Counted from the first letter of the stretch, positions 7,144 to 16,959 are shown. The stretch: DNA of 64,000 nt from Acetatifactor muris (GCA_023664365.1 JAMPFR010000002.1:1-64000); one strand, 5' to 3'. Made by a program: numbers and translations. Notes: a model not told the origin generated them from the letters alone.

Positions 7144-9207
7144 ATGGATATGAAGCAGGACACTCCTGTCATTGAATTAAAAGGTGTCGGCGAAAAAACA
7201 CAGAAGCTGTTTCAAAAGCTGAATATCAACACTGTGGGAGAACTGCTGAAAAGCTATCCCCGGGACTATGAAATGTTCGGAGAGCCTGTGAAGATTTCCG
7301 GGACTGTACCCGGGGAGGTTTGTGCCGTCTATGCGGCGGTTTCCGGCATTCCAAACGAAAAAAAGGTGCGGAAGCTCACCATATTGAATGTTACGATTGC
7401 CGATGAAACCGGAAGTATGGGGTTGACTTTTTTTAATATGCCCTTTTTGAAAAAAGTGCTGAAACCGGGAGGCTTTTATGTGTTTCGGGGAAATGTCCAG
7501 AGCAGAGGCAGTTCCCGGGTTATGGAGCAGCCCAGAATATTTTCTCTGGAAGATTACAGAAAGCAGACCAACTGCCTGATACCGAAGTATTCCCTGACAA
7601 AGGGGCTTACCGATAAGATCTTTCGTAAGACGGTACAGCAGGCTTTGTCAAATTATATGTTCGAAGAGGAATATTATCCGGAGGAGTTTTTATCGGAGTA
7701 TGAGCTTGCAGGAGAGCAGTGGGCTGTGGAAACCATTCATTTCCCGCCGGACGGGGATTCTCTGGCAAAGGCCAGAAAGCGTTTGGTTTTTGACGAGTTT
7801 TTTTCCTTTCTGTTCCTGCTCCGTCAAAACAAGCGCTTCAGCGACGGTCTGGAAAACCGCTATCAGATGTTTGAAACGGCGGATACGGTACGCTTTCTGG
7901 AACAGCTGCCGTTTTCCCTTACCCGGGCACAGAAGAAGGTATGGCAGGAGATTCGGGACGATCTGGGCGGACGCTGCTGCATGAACCGACTGATTCAGGG
8001 AGATGTGGGTTCCGGAAAGACCATTCTGGCGGTACTTTCCCTGCTGATGACGGCGGCTAACGGATATCAGGGGGCGCTTATGGCTCCCACTGAGGTTCTG
8101 GCTATGCAGCACTATGAAACAATCTGCGGATATGTGGAAAAATACGGCGTGGCTTTCCGGCCCGTACTTTTGGTAGGCTCCATGACAGCTAAAGAAAAAA
8201 AAGAAATTTATGAAAAAATTGCTTCCGGCGAGGCAAATCTTGTCATCGGCACCCATGCCCTGATTCAGGCAAAGGTTACCTATAAGGCCCTGGCCCTGGT
8301 GGTGACGGACGAGCAGCACCGCTTTGGCGTCCGCCAGAGGGAATCTCTTGCGGAGAAGGGAGAAAGCCCTCATATTCTTGTTATGAGTGCAACGCCCATT
8401 CCCCGGACGCTTGCCATTATCCTTTACGGTGACCTGCATATTTCCGTGATTGACGAGCTGCCGGCAAACCGGCTGCCTATCAAGAACTGTGTAGTGAATA
8501 CTTCCTATCGTCCGAAGGCATATCAGTTTATTGAGGGCCAGGTGAAGGAAGGCCGGCAGGTGTACGTCATCTGCCCCCAGGTGGAGGAGGGGGAGATGGA
8601 GGATCTGGAAAATGTGGTGGATTACGCAGAGAAGCTTAAAAATATCCTGCCGTCCCAAATCAGTGTTGCCTATCTGCACGGCAAAATGCGCCCGGCGGAC
8701 AAAAACCGCATTATGGAGGAGTTCGGAGCCCATACCATAGATGTGCTGGTTTCCACTACGGTAATAGAAGTGGGAATTAACGTTCCCAATGCAACGGTTA
8801 TGATGGTGGAGAATGCGGAACGCTTCGGCCTTGCCCAGCTCCATCAGCTGAGAGGGCGCGTGGGCCGGGGAGAATATCAGAGCTACTGCATTTTTGTCAG
8901 CGCCCAGGAAAAAGAAGAGACTTTGGAGCGTCTCCGGATTCTGAACAAGTCCAACGACGGCTTCTTTATCGCCTCCGAGGATTTAAAGCTGCGGGGGCCG
9001 GGGGATATGTTCGGCATAAGGCAGAGCGGGGAATTTTCCTTCCGGATGGGCGACATATACACGGACGCCGCCGTTCTGAAACAGGCTTCGGATGCCATCG
9101 ACAGACTGCTTGGGAGAGACCCGGAACTGCGGCGGCAGGAGCATCAGAAGCTGCGGCGGCATCTGGCGGCTGTATCCGCGTCCAATGTTGACTTTAGAAG
9201 CATTTAA
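7144..9207 (+). CDS. recG: ATP-dependent DNA helicase RecG
   Basis: A 687-residue RecG of normal length. In order it has the N-terminal wedge/OB domain (VGEKTQKLFQKLNI at residues 17-30), Walker A GDVGSGKT at about residue 286, the DEQHR box (Walker B) and the C-terminal helicase domain with QLRGRVGRGE. RecG remodels stalled replication forks and Holliday junctions by fork reversal. GGAGG lies a few bases upstream. In Bacillus recG also follows the yloU-yloV region. It ends 39 bases before the AAA-ATPase gene. Confidence 0.97.
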   Translation: MDMKQDTPVIELKGVGEKTQKLFQKLNINTVGELLKSYPRDYEMFGEPVKISGTVPGEVCAVYAAVSGIPNEKKVRKLTILNVTIADETGSMGLTFFNMPFLKKVLKPGGFYVFRGNVQSRGSSRVMEQPRIFSLEDYRKQTNCLIPKYSLTKGLTDKIFRKTVQQALSNYMFEEEYYPEEFLSEYELAGEQWAVETIHFPPDGDSLAKARKRLVFDEFFSFLFLLRQNKRFSDGLENRYQMFETADTVRFLEQLPFSLTRAQKKVWQEIRDDLGGRCCMNRLIQGDVGSGKTILAVLSLLMTAANGYQGALMAPTEVLAMQHYETICGYVEKYGVAFRPVLLVGSMTAKEKKEIYEKIASGEANLVIGTHALIQAKVTYKALALVVTDEQHRFGVRQRESLAEKGESPHILVMSATPIPRTLAIILYGDLHISVIDELPANRLPIKNCVVNTSYRPKAYQFIEGQVKEGRQVYVICPQVEEGEMEDLENVVDYAEKLKNILPSQISVAYLHGKMRPADKNRIMEEFGAHTIDVLVSTTVIEVGINVPNATVMMVENAERFGLAQLHQLRGRVGRGEYQSYCIFVSAQEKEETLERLRILNKSNDGFFIASEDLKLRGPGDMFGIRQSGEFSFRMGDIYTDAAVLKQASDAIDRLLGRDPELRRQEHQKLRRHLAAVSASNVDFRSI

Positions 9208-9246
9208 CGATAAAATAAATATAATCAAATCACAGGGAGTGATTGT

Positions 9247-10830
9247 ATGGGAATTTATTTTAATCCGGGAAATGAGGGGTTTCAAAGGGCAGTCCGCTCT
9301 GAAATCTATGTGGATAAAACGGGATTGATTGCATATACAAACAAATACTTGAATACAGAGCAGCAGTTCATCTGTGTCAGCAGGCCCAGGCGCTTTGGTA
9401 AATCCATGGCGCTTAATATGCTGGCCGCTTATTACAGCAGCGGCTGTGATTCCGGGGCGCTTTTTGCAGGACTGGAAATAAGAATGAGTCCGGATTTCGA
9501 GGAGCATCTGAATCAATATGATGTAGTATTCTTAAATATGCAGCATTTTTTGATTGGTGCAAAGAATACGGATGTAACAGTTTACCTGGAGCAGGAGGTT
9601 CTTGAAGAACTTCTGGAAGAATATAAAGCATTTATTACAAAACCGGATATACGGCTTGCGGACGCACTGAAAAAGATATACGCCAAAACACATAAAAAAT
9701 TTATATTCCTGATTGACGAGTGGGACTGTGTGATGCGGGAGCGGCAGGAGTCGGAAGAACTGCAGAAGCAATATCTTGACTTTTTGAGAAATCTGCTGAA
9801 GGATCAGCCCTATGTAGCTCTGGCCTATATGACCGGCATCCTGCCGGTAAAAAAGTACGGGCAGCATTCCGCCTTAAATATGTTCTGGGAATATTCCATG
9901 ATAGATCAGAGTTTCTTTGAAAAATACACCGGCTTTACGGAAAATGAGGTAGAGGCGCTGTGCAAGCGTTACGATATGGATTTCAGCGAAGCGGGCAGTT
10001 GGTATGACGGATATCGGTTTACGGGTTTTAAGCATATTTATAATCCGAAGTCCGTGGTGGAAGCCATGCACCGCCGCCGGTTTTCCAATTACTGGACTTC
10101 CACGGAAACCTATGACGCGCTGAAAATTTATATGGACATGGATTTTGACGGCCTGCGTGCGGACATTGTACAGATGTTAGGCGGGGAATGTGTCAGTGTC
10201 AATACTGCCAGCTTTCAGAATGATATGCGCAATTTCAGGACAAAGGATGACGTATTGACTCTGTTGATACACCTTGGGTATCTGGGATATGACCCGGAAA
10301 CAAAAGAAGCCTTTATTCCAAACAGAGAAATTATTGAAGAGTTTGAAAACGCCATGAGCGTAGGCGGATGGCCGGAAATTATGCGCATTCTGAAGGCTTC
10401 GGAAAAGCTGCTGGAGGATACCCTGCGCTGCGATGCAGAAAGGGTAGCAGAGGGGTTGGACAGGGCTCACATGGAAGCGGCCTCTATCTTGACATATAAC
10501 GATGAGAATTCTATGAGCTGCGCTATCGGCCTGGCATATTACAGTGCAAGAAAGGATTACAGGCTTATCCGGGAACTGCCTGCCGGGCGGGGGTTCGCGG
10601 ATGTTGTGTTCCTTCCGCTGCCTGCTTCCGGCAAATCGGCCCTTGTGGTGGAGTTGAAATATGATAAATCCGCCGATACGGCCATTCGGCAGATCAAAGA
10701 CAGAGGTTATACCCGGGCTCTGGAGGGGTATTCAGGGGAAGTACTGTTGGTAGGAATCAGTTATGATAAGGATAATCGGAATAAACCTCATAGCTGTGTG
10801 ATAGAAAATATAAATTTGCAAAAACAGTAG
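9247..10830 (+). CDS. AAA-ATPase-like / PD-(D/E)XK nuclease-like protein
   Basis: A 527-residue protein of the AAA-ATPase_like plus PDDEXK_9 architecture. The N-terminus has the family start (GNEGFQRAVRSEIYVDKTGLI), a Walker A SRPRRFGKS at about residues 42-50 and a Walker B FIFLIDEWD. The C-terminus has RGFADVVFLP and LVVELKYDKS, which give the D and E-x-K of the nuclease fold. These genes occur in many copies in gut Clostridia and Bacteroidota. The role is unknown; nucleic-acid processing or defence has been suggested. The intergenic GGGAGTG is the ribosome binding site. It lies between recG and degV, a likely insertion into older gene order. Confidence 0.88.
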   Translation: MGIYFNPGNEGFQRAVRSEIYVDKTGLIAYTNKYLNTEQQFICVSRPRRFGKSMALNMLAAYYSSGCDSGALFAGLEIRMSPDFEEHLNQYDVVFLNMQHFLIGAKNTDVTVYLEQEVLEELLEEYKAFITKPDIRLADALKKIYAKTHKKFIFLIDEWDCVMRERQESEELQKQYLDFLRNLLKDQPYVALAYMTGILPVKKYGQHSALNMFWEYSMIDQSFFEKYTGFTENEVEALCKRYDMDFSEAGSWYDGYRFTGFKHIYNPKSVVEAMHRRRFSNYWTSTETYDALKIYMDMDFDGLRADIVQMLGGECVSVNTASFQNDMRNFRTKDDVLTLLIHLGYLGYDPETKEAFIPNREIIEEFENAMSVGGWPEIMRILKASEKLLEDTLRCDAERVAEGLDRAHMEAASILTYNDENSMSCAIGLAYYSARKDYRLIRELPAGRGFADVVFLPLPASGKSALVVELKYDKSADTAIRQIKDRGYTRALEGYSGEVLLVGISYDKDNRNKPHSCVIENINLQKQ

Positions 10831-10909
10831 TCGGGAAATACAACTTATGTTATACTTTGTTACAGGATTTTGACTGCTGAGGAGAAAGCAAAAAAGCGAG
10901 GATAAACTT

Positions 10910-11779
10910 ATGTCTACTATTGCAATCGTCACCGACAGTAACAGCGGCATTACACAGGCAGCATCCAAGGAACTGGGCATATCCGTTCTGCCCATGCCCT
11001 TCATGATCAATGATCAGACCTTTTATGAGGACATTGATCTTACCCAGGAACAGTTCTATGAGAAACTGGCCGCAGGCGCAGATATTTGCACCAGCCAGCC
11101 TTCTCCTGAGTCTGTTATGAAGCTGTGGGATGAGCTTTTGAAGGAGTATGATGAAATCGTGCATATTCCCATGAGCAGCGGCCTTTCCGGTTCCTGCCAG
11201 AGTGCTGTCATGCTTGCGGAGGAGTATGAGGGAAGAGTGCAGGTGGTAAACAACCAGCGGATTTCCGTGACCCAGCGCCAGTCCTGCCTGGACGCGAAGC
11301 TTTTAGCCGCAAGAGGGATGAGCGCAAAGGAGATTAAGGACGCGCTGGAGGCCGACCGATTCAACAGCAGCATTTACATTATGCTGGATACTCTGTACTA
11401 CCTGAAAAAAGGAGGCAGAATCACCCCCGCTGCGGCTGCCATCGGCACTATGTTGAAACTGAAGCCGGTGCTGCAGATTCAGGGCGAAAAGCTGGATGCC
11501 TTTTCCAAGGCGAGAACCGTGAGCCAGGGCAAAAATACCATGATTAATGCAGTCAGAAGCGATATGGAGAACCGTTTCGGCGGCGCTCCCGATCCCGAAA
11601 AGCACTGGATCTCCATGGCTTACACCTATAACCGTGAGGCGGGAGAGGCGTTTCGCGCAGAGGTGCAGGAAGCGTTTCCCGGCTTTGCTATCCATATGGA
11701 TCCCCTTTCCTTAAGCGTCGCCTGCCATATCGGCCCCGGCGCGCTGGCGGTGACCTGCTCGAAAAAGATGAAGGTATGA
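10910..11779 (+). CDS. DegV family fatty-acid-binding protein (FakB-like)
   Basis: A 289-residue DegV protein. It starts IAIVTDSNSGI, has the family loop HIPMSSGLSGSCQSA, and the lipid-head contact region LYYLKKGGRI. DegV/FakB proteins hold a fatty acid and present it to FakA for phosphorylation, so this gene and the FakA-like gene at 5304 may form a pair. An extended -10 (TGTTATACT at 10848-10856) lies upstream, and GAGGAGA precedes the ATG. A perfect 19-bp inverted repeat follows the stop. Confidence 0.92.
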   Translation: MSTIAIVTDSNSGITQAASKELGISVLPMPFMINDQTFYEDIDLTQEQFYEKLAAGADICTSQPSPESVMKLWDELLKEYDEIVHIPMSSGLSGSCQSAVMLAEEYEGRVQVVNNQRISVTQRQSCLDAKLLAARGMSAKEIKDALEADRFNSSIYIMLDTLYYLKKGGRITPAAAAIGTMLKLKPVLQIQGEKLDAFSKARTVSQGKNTMINAVRSDMENRFGGAPDPEKHWISMAYTYNREAGEAFRAEVQEAFPGFAIHMDPLSLSVACHIGPGALAVTCSKKMKV

Positions 11780-11810
11780 AAGCCAATCGAATGAACAATA
11801 ATGGCGGGCA

Positions 11811-11850
11811 ATGAGGGAAACAGCCATGCAAGCATGGCTGTTTCCCTCAT
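11811..11850. other. Perfect 19-bp inverted repeat after degV
   Basis: ATGAGGGAAACAGCCATGC (11811-11829) is followed by AA and then its exact reverse complement (11832-11850). No run of T follows on either strand, so a simple intrinsic terminator is not obvious. It could be a transcript-end stabilising hairpin or a factor-dependent end point. Confidence 0.8.
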
Positions 11851-11909
11851 AAAATTCCGGCGTAAAAAAGTTTCCTGCTAATTCTTTTACTGTATCTTGT
11901 AGTTTTTCT

Positions 11910-11938
11910 TTTACAAAACACAAAATCTATGATATAAT
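11910..11938 (+). promoter_or_regulatory. Promoter of the second NUDIX gene
   Basis: TTTACA (11910-11915), a 17-base spacer and a consensus TATAAT (11933-11938) lie 19 bases before the ATG at 11958, with AGAGGA as ribosome binding site. Confidence 0.7.
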
Positions 11939-11957
11939 AATCCCAGAGGAAAACAGA

Positions 11958-12521
11958 ATGAATGATAAAGTGATAACAGAGGAAGCGGCACTCATGCTTG
12001 AACTTCAGGACAGTGAGTGGGGGTTTGAGTACATTGACCATGACAGGAATATTGCAAGAGCAATCGTCTTTGACGATTCAGGTTATTTTTATTTCGTAAG
12101 AGCTGTTAGAGATGACAATTTTGGAAAAGCTGTCTTAATAGAAACCGCAGGGGGCGGCGTGGAAAACGGAGAGGAACTGACCGCAGCTATAAAGAGAGAG
12201 CTCAGGGAAGAGCTTGGAGCAGAGGTTGATATACTTTGCAAGATCGGAGTTGTCAGTGACTATTATAATCTCATCCACAGGCATAACATCAATAATTATT
12301 ATTTATGTAAAATATCTTCCTTTGGGGAGAAGAATTTAACGCAGGATGAAATTGAATGCTTTCACTTATCAACTTTAAAAGTTTCTTATGAAGAGGCGGT
12401 TAAAGAATACAAAAAATGTTCGGCAACAAAGCTTGGAAGGCTTGTTGCAAACAGAGAATTGCCTGTTTTGCGAAGAGCGAAGGAAATCATAACTGAAATC
12501 GGCTGTTTTCCTGACGCCTAA
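11958..12521 (+). CDS. NUDIX hydrolase, AT-rich gene
   Basis: A 187-residue NUDIX protein with the box GGGVENGEELTAAIKRELRE followed by ELG. An N-terminal segment of about 45 residues precedes the Nudix fold (beginning WGFEYIDHDRNIARAIVFDD). The substrate is unknown. Its codon use is visibly more A/T-rich than the flanking degV and parE genes, it has its own promoter and it stands alone, all compatible with acquisition by transfer. Its similarity to ADP-ribose or nucleotide-sugar hydrolases is only general. Confidence 0.85.
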   Translation: MNDKVITEEAALMLELQDSEWGFEYIDHDRNIARAIVFDDSGYFYFVRAVRDDNFGKAVLIETAGGGVENGEELTAAIKRELREELGAEVDILCKIGVVSDYYNLIHRHNINNYYLCKISSFGEKNLTQDEIECFHLSTLKVSYEEAVKEYKKCSATKLGRLVANRELPVLRRAKEIITEIGCFPDA

Positions 12522-12602
12522 GGTTGTAAAAAGTATGTAAGGGTGTAGAAAACAGACGATAAATGAGAATTATACTGTAGACTACTGCGGTCAATGCAGC
12601 TT

Positions 12603-12695
12603 TTGCGGCTTGACTGCGTTAGTCAGTGCGCAAAAAACGCATATGTTTCAGAAGAGGGATGACAAGTCTGCTGACCGAGCTGGTCAATGTCTTGT
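12603..12695 (+). other. Two stem-loops in the parE leader
   Basis: The first hairpin (12603-12633) has arms TTGCG/CGCAA and TGACT/AGTCA. The second (12662-12695) has arms ACAAG/CTTGT and TGACC/GGTCA. Both lie 70-160 bases before the parE start, downstream of a TATACT at 12571-12576. They could be part of an untranslated leader that controls topoisomerase IV expression. Confidence 0.45.
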
Positions 12696-12763
12696 TGTTT
12701 GTGAAATTGTGAAAAGGTTCAAATCAGTTATTAATATTCAAAATATTTAAGGAGTGTTTTCTG

Positions 12764-14692
12764 ATGGCGAAAACAGATAAGTACGATGCTTCCAGCATTA
12801 CAGTGCTGGAAGGGCTGGAGGCGGTGAGAAAACGTCCCGGTATGTATATCGGCAGCGTTTCCACCAAGGGGTTAAATCATTTAATATACGAGATTGTTGA
12901 CAATTCCGTGGACGAACATCTGGCCGGCTTTTGTGATACCATAACCGTTACACTGGAGGCGGACGGATCAGCCACCGTATCCGACAACGGAAGAGGCATT
13001 CCCGTAGGTATGCATGAAAAGGGTATCAGCGCGGAACGTCTGGTATTTACCACCCTGCATGCCGGCGGCAAATTTGACAATTCGGCTTATAAGACCAGCG
13101 GCGGCCTGCATGGCGTGGGTTCCTCCGTTGTAAATGCCCTTTCTACACGTCTGAATGTGCAGGTTAAGACAGGGGGCTTTATTTATGAGGATTCCTATGA
13201 GAGAGGAAATCCCGTGGTGGAGCTGAAGGACGGCCTTCTTCCTGTGAAGGGTAAAACAAGAGAGTCCGGAACCACCATCAATTTCCTGCCTGACGATACA
13301 ATTTTTGACAAGACCCGTTTTAAGGAGGATGAGGTGAAGAGCCGCCTTCATGAAACAGCCTATCTGAATCCCAGGCTGACAATTATATTCCATGATTTGC
13401 GAAGTCAGGAGCCGGAGCATGTCACCTTCCATGAGCCGGAGGGGATTACGGGTTTTATCAAGGACATGAACAAGAACCAGGAGGCAGTCCATGACGTCAT
13501 CTATTTTCAGGGCGAGAGCGAGGGTATTTCCGTAGAGGTTGCATTTCAGTATATTAATGAATTTCATGAAAACGTGCTGGGCTTCTGCAATAATATCTAT
13601 AACTCCGAGGGCGGCACCCACCTTACCGGCTTCAAGACCATGTTTACCAATGTTATCAACAATTATGCCCGGGAGCTTGGAATATTAAAGGAAAAGGACG
13701 TGAACTTTACTGGTGCGGACGTGCGGAACGGTATGACGGCAGTGGTTTCCATCAAGCACCCGGATCCCAGATTTGAGGGCCAGACCAAGACAAAGCTGGA
13801 CAATCAGGATGCGGCAAAGGTAGTCGGCAAGGTAACGGGAGATGAGATTACCCGCTTTTTTGACAGAAACCTTGAAACCTTAAAGGGCATTATTTCCTGT
13901 GCGGAAAAAGCAGCGAAAATCCGCAAGACGGAAGAGCGCGCCAAGACCAATATGCTGACAAAGCAGAAATTTTCCTTTGACTCCAACGGCAAGCTGGCTA
14001 ACTGTGAATCCAGAGACGCCTCCCAGTGTGAAATTTTTATTGTGGAGGGAGATTCCGCAGGGGGCAGCGCCAAGATGGCCCGGAACAGAATGTACCAGGC
14101 AATCCTGCCCATCCGGGGTAAAATCTTAAACGTGGAGAAAGCCAGCATTGACAAGGTTCTTGCAAACGCCGAGATCAAGACCATGATTAACGCTTTCGGC
14201 TGCGGCTTTTCGGAAGGGTACGGCAACGACTTTGACATTTCAAAGCTGCGCTATGACAAAATCATTATCATGGCGGATGCGGACGTGGACGGCGCTCATA
14301 TTTCCAACCTTCTGCTGACTTTGTTTTACCGTTTTATGCCCCAGCTGATCTTCGAGGGACATGTGTATATTGCCATGCCGCCTCTGTATAAAGCCATGCC
14401 CTCCAAGGGAGCGGAGGAATATCTGTATGACGACAAAGCTCTGGAAAAGTACCGCAAAACCCACAAGGGCCCGTTTACCCTGCAGCGTTACAAGGGACTT
14501 GGCGAGATGGATGCGGACCAGCTGTGGGAAACTACGCTGAATCCGGAAACCCGCCGTATGAAGCTGGTGGAGATAGAGGACGCCCGAATGGCTTCCGAGA
14601 TTACGGAGCTGCTCATGGGAACCGAGGTTCCGCCCCGCAAGGCATTTATTTATGACCATGCCCGGGAGGCGGAGCTGGATTATAACGCTTAA
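12764..14692 (+). CDS. parE: DNA topoisomerase IV subunit B
   Basis: A 642-residue type IIA topoisomerase ATPase subunit. GHKL ATPase motifs are EIVDNSVDEHLAG (residues about 43-55) and the DNGRGIP and GGLHGVGSSVVNALS loops. The TOPRIM signatures are EGDSAGGSA and ADADVDGAH. ParE with ParC decatenates and relaxes daughter chromosomes. I call ParE rather than GyrB because the partner at 14719 lacks the GyrA box. AAGGAG is 8 bases upstream. The parC start is 26 bases after the stop, so they form one operon. Confidence 0.88.
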   Translation: MAKTDKYDASSITVLEGLEAVRKRPGMYIGSVSTKGLNHLIYEIVDNSVDEHLAGFCDTITVTLEADGSATVSDNGRGIPVGMHEKGISAERLVFTTLHAGGKFDNSAYKTSGGLHGVGSSVVNALSTRLNVQVKTGGFIYEDSYERGNPVVELKDGLLPVKGKTRESGTTINFLPDDTIFDKTRFKEDEVKSRLHETAYLNPRLTIIFHDLRSQEPEHVTFHEPEGITGFIKDMNKNQEAVHDVIYFQGESEGISVEVAFQYINEFHENVLGFCNNIYNSEGGTHLTGFKTMFTNVINNYARELGILKEKDVNFTGADVRNGMTAVVSIKHPDPRFEGQTKTKLDNQDAAKVVGKVTGDEITRFFDRNLETLKGIISCAEKAAKIRKTEERAKTNMLTKQKFSFDSNGKLANCESRDASQCEIFIVEGDSAGGSAKMARNRMYQAILPIRGKILNVEKASIDKVLANAEIKTMINAFGCGFSEGYGNDFDISKLRYDKIIIMADADVDGAHISNLLLTLFYRFMPQLIFEGHVYIAMPPLYKAMPSKGAEEYLYDDKALEKYRKTHKGPFTLQRYKGLGEMDADQLWETTLNPETRRMKLVEIEDARMASEITELLMGTEVPPRKAFIYDHAREAELDYNA

Positions 14693-14718
14693 AATACAGG
14701 AAGGTTGTAGAAAAATAC

Positions 14719-16959
14719 ATGGACAACAGCAGAATCATCAAAACAGAATATTCTGAGGAGATGCAGAAATCCTTTATCGACTATGCCATGAGCGTCATTA
14801 TTGCCCGGGCCCTGCCGGATGTGAGGGATGGTTTAAAACCTGTCCAGCGCCGCACCCTTTATGATATGTATGAACTGGGCATCCGGTATGACAGACCTTA
14901 CAGGAAAAGCGCAAGGATCGTGGGAGATACCATGGGTAAATATCATCCCCACGGGGACAGCTCCATCTATGACGCCCTGGTGGTGATGAGCCAGGATTTC
15001 AAAAAAGGGATGCCGCTCATTGACGGCCACGGCAACTTCGGCAATATTGAGGGAGACGGTGCCGCTGCCATGCGTTATACCGAAGCCCGGCTGCAGAAGG
15101 TGACTCAGGAGGCTTTTCTGGGGGATCTGGACAAGGATGTAGTGGATTTCATGCCCAACTTTGACGAGACGGAAAAGGAACCCACGGTTCTGCCTGCGAA
15201 GCTTCCCAACTTTCTCATAAACGGATCCGAAGGTATCGCCGTGGGTATGACTACCAGTACGCCGCCCCACAATCTGGCGGAGGTCATTGACGCCACAAAG
15301 GCCTACATGCTGGATGAAACTATCAGCACCAGAGAGCTGATGCGCTATATCAAGGGGCCGGATTTTCCTACCGGCGGCATAGTCACCAACAAGGATGAGC
15401 TTCCTGAGATTTATGAAACCGGCGTTGGGAAAATCAAAATCCGCGGCAAGGTGGAATTTGAAAAGGCGAAGGGCGGCAAAACCAATGTGGTTATTACAGA
15501 GATCCCTTATCCCATGATCGGCATGAATATTTCCAAGTTTCTCCAGGATGTTGCCAATCTTTCCGAGACGAAAAAGACCATGGATATTGTGGATATTTCC
15601 AACCAGTCCTCCAAGGAGGGCATCCGCATTGTCATTGAACTGCGCAGGGATGCGGATCCGGAAAACTTTGTGAACCTCCTTTACAAAAAGACCCGGCTGG
15701 AGGATACCTTCGGCGTCAATATGCTTGCCATCTGTGGCGGCAGGCCGGAAACCATGGGTCTGAAGGCAATTTTGAAGGCACATGTGGATTTCCAGTTTCA
15801 GGTTGCCACCAGAAAGTACACCAACCTTCTGGCTCATGAAATGGAAAAGAAGGAGATACAGGAAGGTCTGATTAAGGCCTGCAACGTCATTGATCTGATT
15901 ATTGAGATCCTGCGAGGGTCCAGGGATCGGGCCATGGCAAAAGCATGTCTGACGGAAGGGAAAATTGACGGCATCAAATTTAAGTCCAAGGAATCCAAAA
16001 TCATGGCAACACAGCTTATGTTTACGGAGAAGCAGGCCAACGCCATTCTGGATATGCGTCTGTATAAGCTGATTGGCCTGGAAATAGAGGCTCTGATCAA
16101 CGAACATGAGGAGACCATGGCAAATATCTACCGCTATGAGGATATTCTGGATCGCAGAGATTCCATGGCCCAGGTCATTATAAACGAGCTGGATGAATAT
16201 AAAAAGGCTTACGGGCGGAAACGCAGAACCCTTATTGAAAATGCCGAGGAAGCGGTCTATAAGGAAAAAGAAGTGGAGGAGACGGAGGTTGTCTTCCTCA
16301 TGGATCGGTTCGGTTATGCGAAGACCATAGACATGGCCGCCTATGAGCGCAACCGGGAGGCGGCGGACAACGAGAACCGCTTTGTATTTACCTGTAAAAA
16401 TACGGGAAAGGTGTGCCTCTTTACCAACACGGGACAGCTTCATACCATCAAGGTCATGGATCTCCCCTTCGGTAAATTCCGGGACAAGGGAACGCCCATT
16501 GACAATGTAAGCAATTATAACTCCGAAAAGGAGGATATTGTATATATTACCAGCCAGACAGAGCTGAACCTGCGCCAGGTGGTGTTTGTGACCGCCCATG
16601 CCAACTGCAAGCTGGTGGACGGCGGGGAATTTGACGTATCAAAGCGCACCGTGGCCGCCACCAAGCTGGAGGAGGGGGATACTGTGGTCAGCGTCATGTC
16701 TGTTCTGGAGCAGAGAAATATTATTCTGCAGACAAAGGAAGGCTTTTTCCTCCGGTTTTCCATTGAAGAAATTCCGGAGAAAAAGAAAGGGGCCGTAGGC
16801 GTCCGGGGCATGAAGCTTTCGGCAAAGGATGCGGTGGAACGGGTTTATTACACACAGAACGGGATTGAGGCCTCTATTGAATACAAGGACAAAAGGCTTG
16901 TTTTAAACAGTCTGAAAGCGGCCAGAAGAGACACAAAGGGCACAAAGCCAAGGCTCTGA
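14719..16959 (+). CDS. parC: DNA topoisomerase IV subunit A
   Basis: A 746-residue cleavage-rejoining subunit. The active-site Tyr lies in AAMRYTEARL (residue about 118), and the quinolone-determining region reads HPHGDSSIYDALV. The C-terminal domain of about 230 residues has beta-pinwheel-like repeats but no QRRGGKG GyrA box, which argues for ParC over GyrA, as does its shorter length. Ser at the quinolone position looks wild type. It ends 56 bases before rsmD. Misannotation as gyrA is likely in automated pipelines. Confidence 0.88.
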   Translation: MDNSRIIKTEYSEEMQKSFIDYAMSVIIARALPDVRDGLKPVQRRTLYDMYELGIRYDRPYRKSARIVGDTMGKYHPHGDSSIYDALVVMSQDFKKGMPLIDGHGNFGNIEGDGAAAMRYTEARLQKVTQEAFLGDLDKDVVDFMPNFDETEKEPTVLPAKLPNFLINGSEGIAVGMTTSTPPHNLAEVIDATKAYMLDETISTRELMRYIKGPDFPTGGIVTNKDELPEIYETGVGKIKIRGKVEFEKAKGGKTNVVITEIPYPMIGMNISKFLQDVANLSETKKTMDIVDISNQSSKEGIRIVIELRRDADPENFVNLLYKKTRLEDTFGVNMLAICGGRPETMGLKAILKAHVDFQFQVATRKYTNLLAHEMEKKEIQEGLIKACNVIDLIIEILRGSRDRAMAKACLTEGKIDGIKFKSKESKIMATQLMFTEKQANAILDMRLYKLIGLEIEALINEHEETMANIYRYEDILDRRDSMAQVIINELDEYKKAYGRKRRTLIENAEEAVYKEKEVEETEVVFLMDRFGYAKTIDMAAYERNREAADNENRFVFTCKNTGKVCLFTNTGQLHTIKVMDLPFGKFRDKGTPIDNVSNYNSEKEDIVYITSQTELNLRQVVFVTAHANCKLVDGGEFDVSKRTVAATKLEEGDTVVSVMSVLEQRNIILQTKEGFFLRFSIEEIPEKKKGAVGVRGMKLSAKDAVERVYYTQNGIEASIEYKDKRLVLNSLKAARRDTKGTKPRL

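Noticed and set aside
14833..16599. Long minus-strand frame (588 codons) opposite parC
   Set aside because: It lies antisense to a well-supported topoisomerase gene and has no family features; such shadows are common opposite GC-biased codons.
12764..16959. Call of gyrB-gyrA for the topoisomerase pair
   Set aside because: The A subunit lacks the GyrA box and is short, so topoisomerase IV is the better call. I could not compare with the genome's true gyrase.
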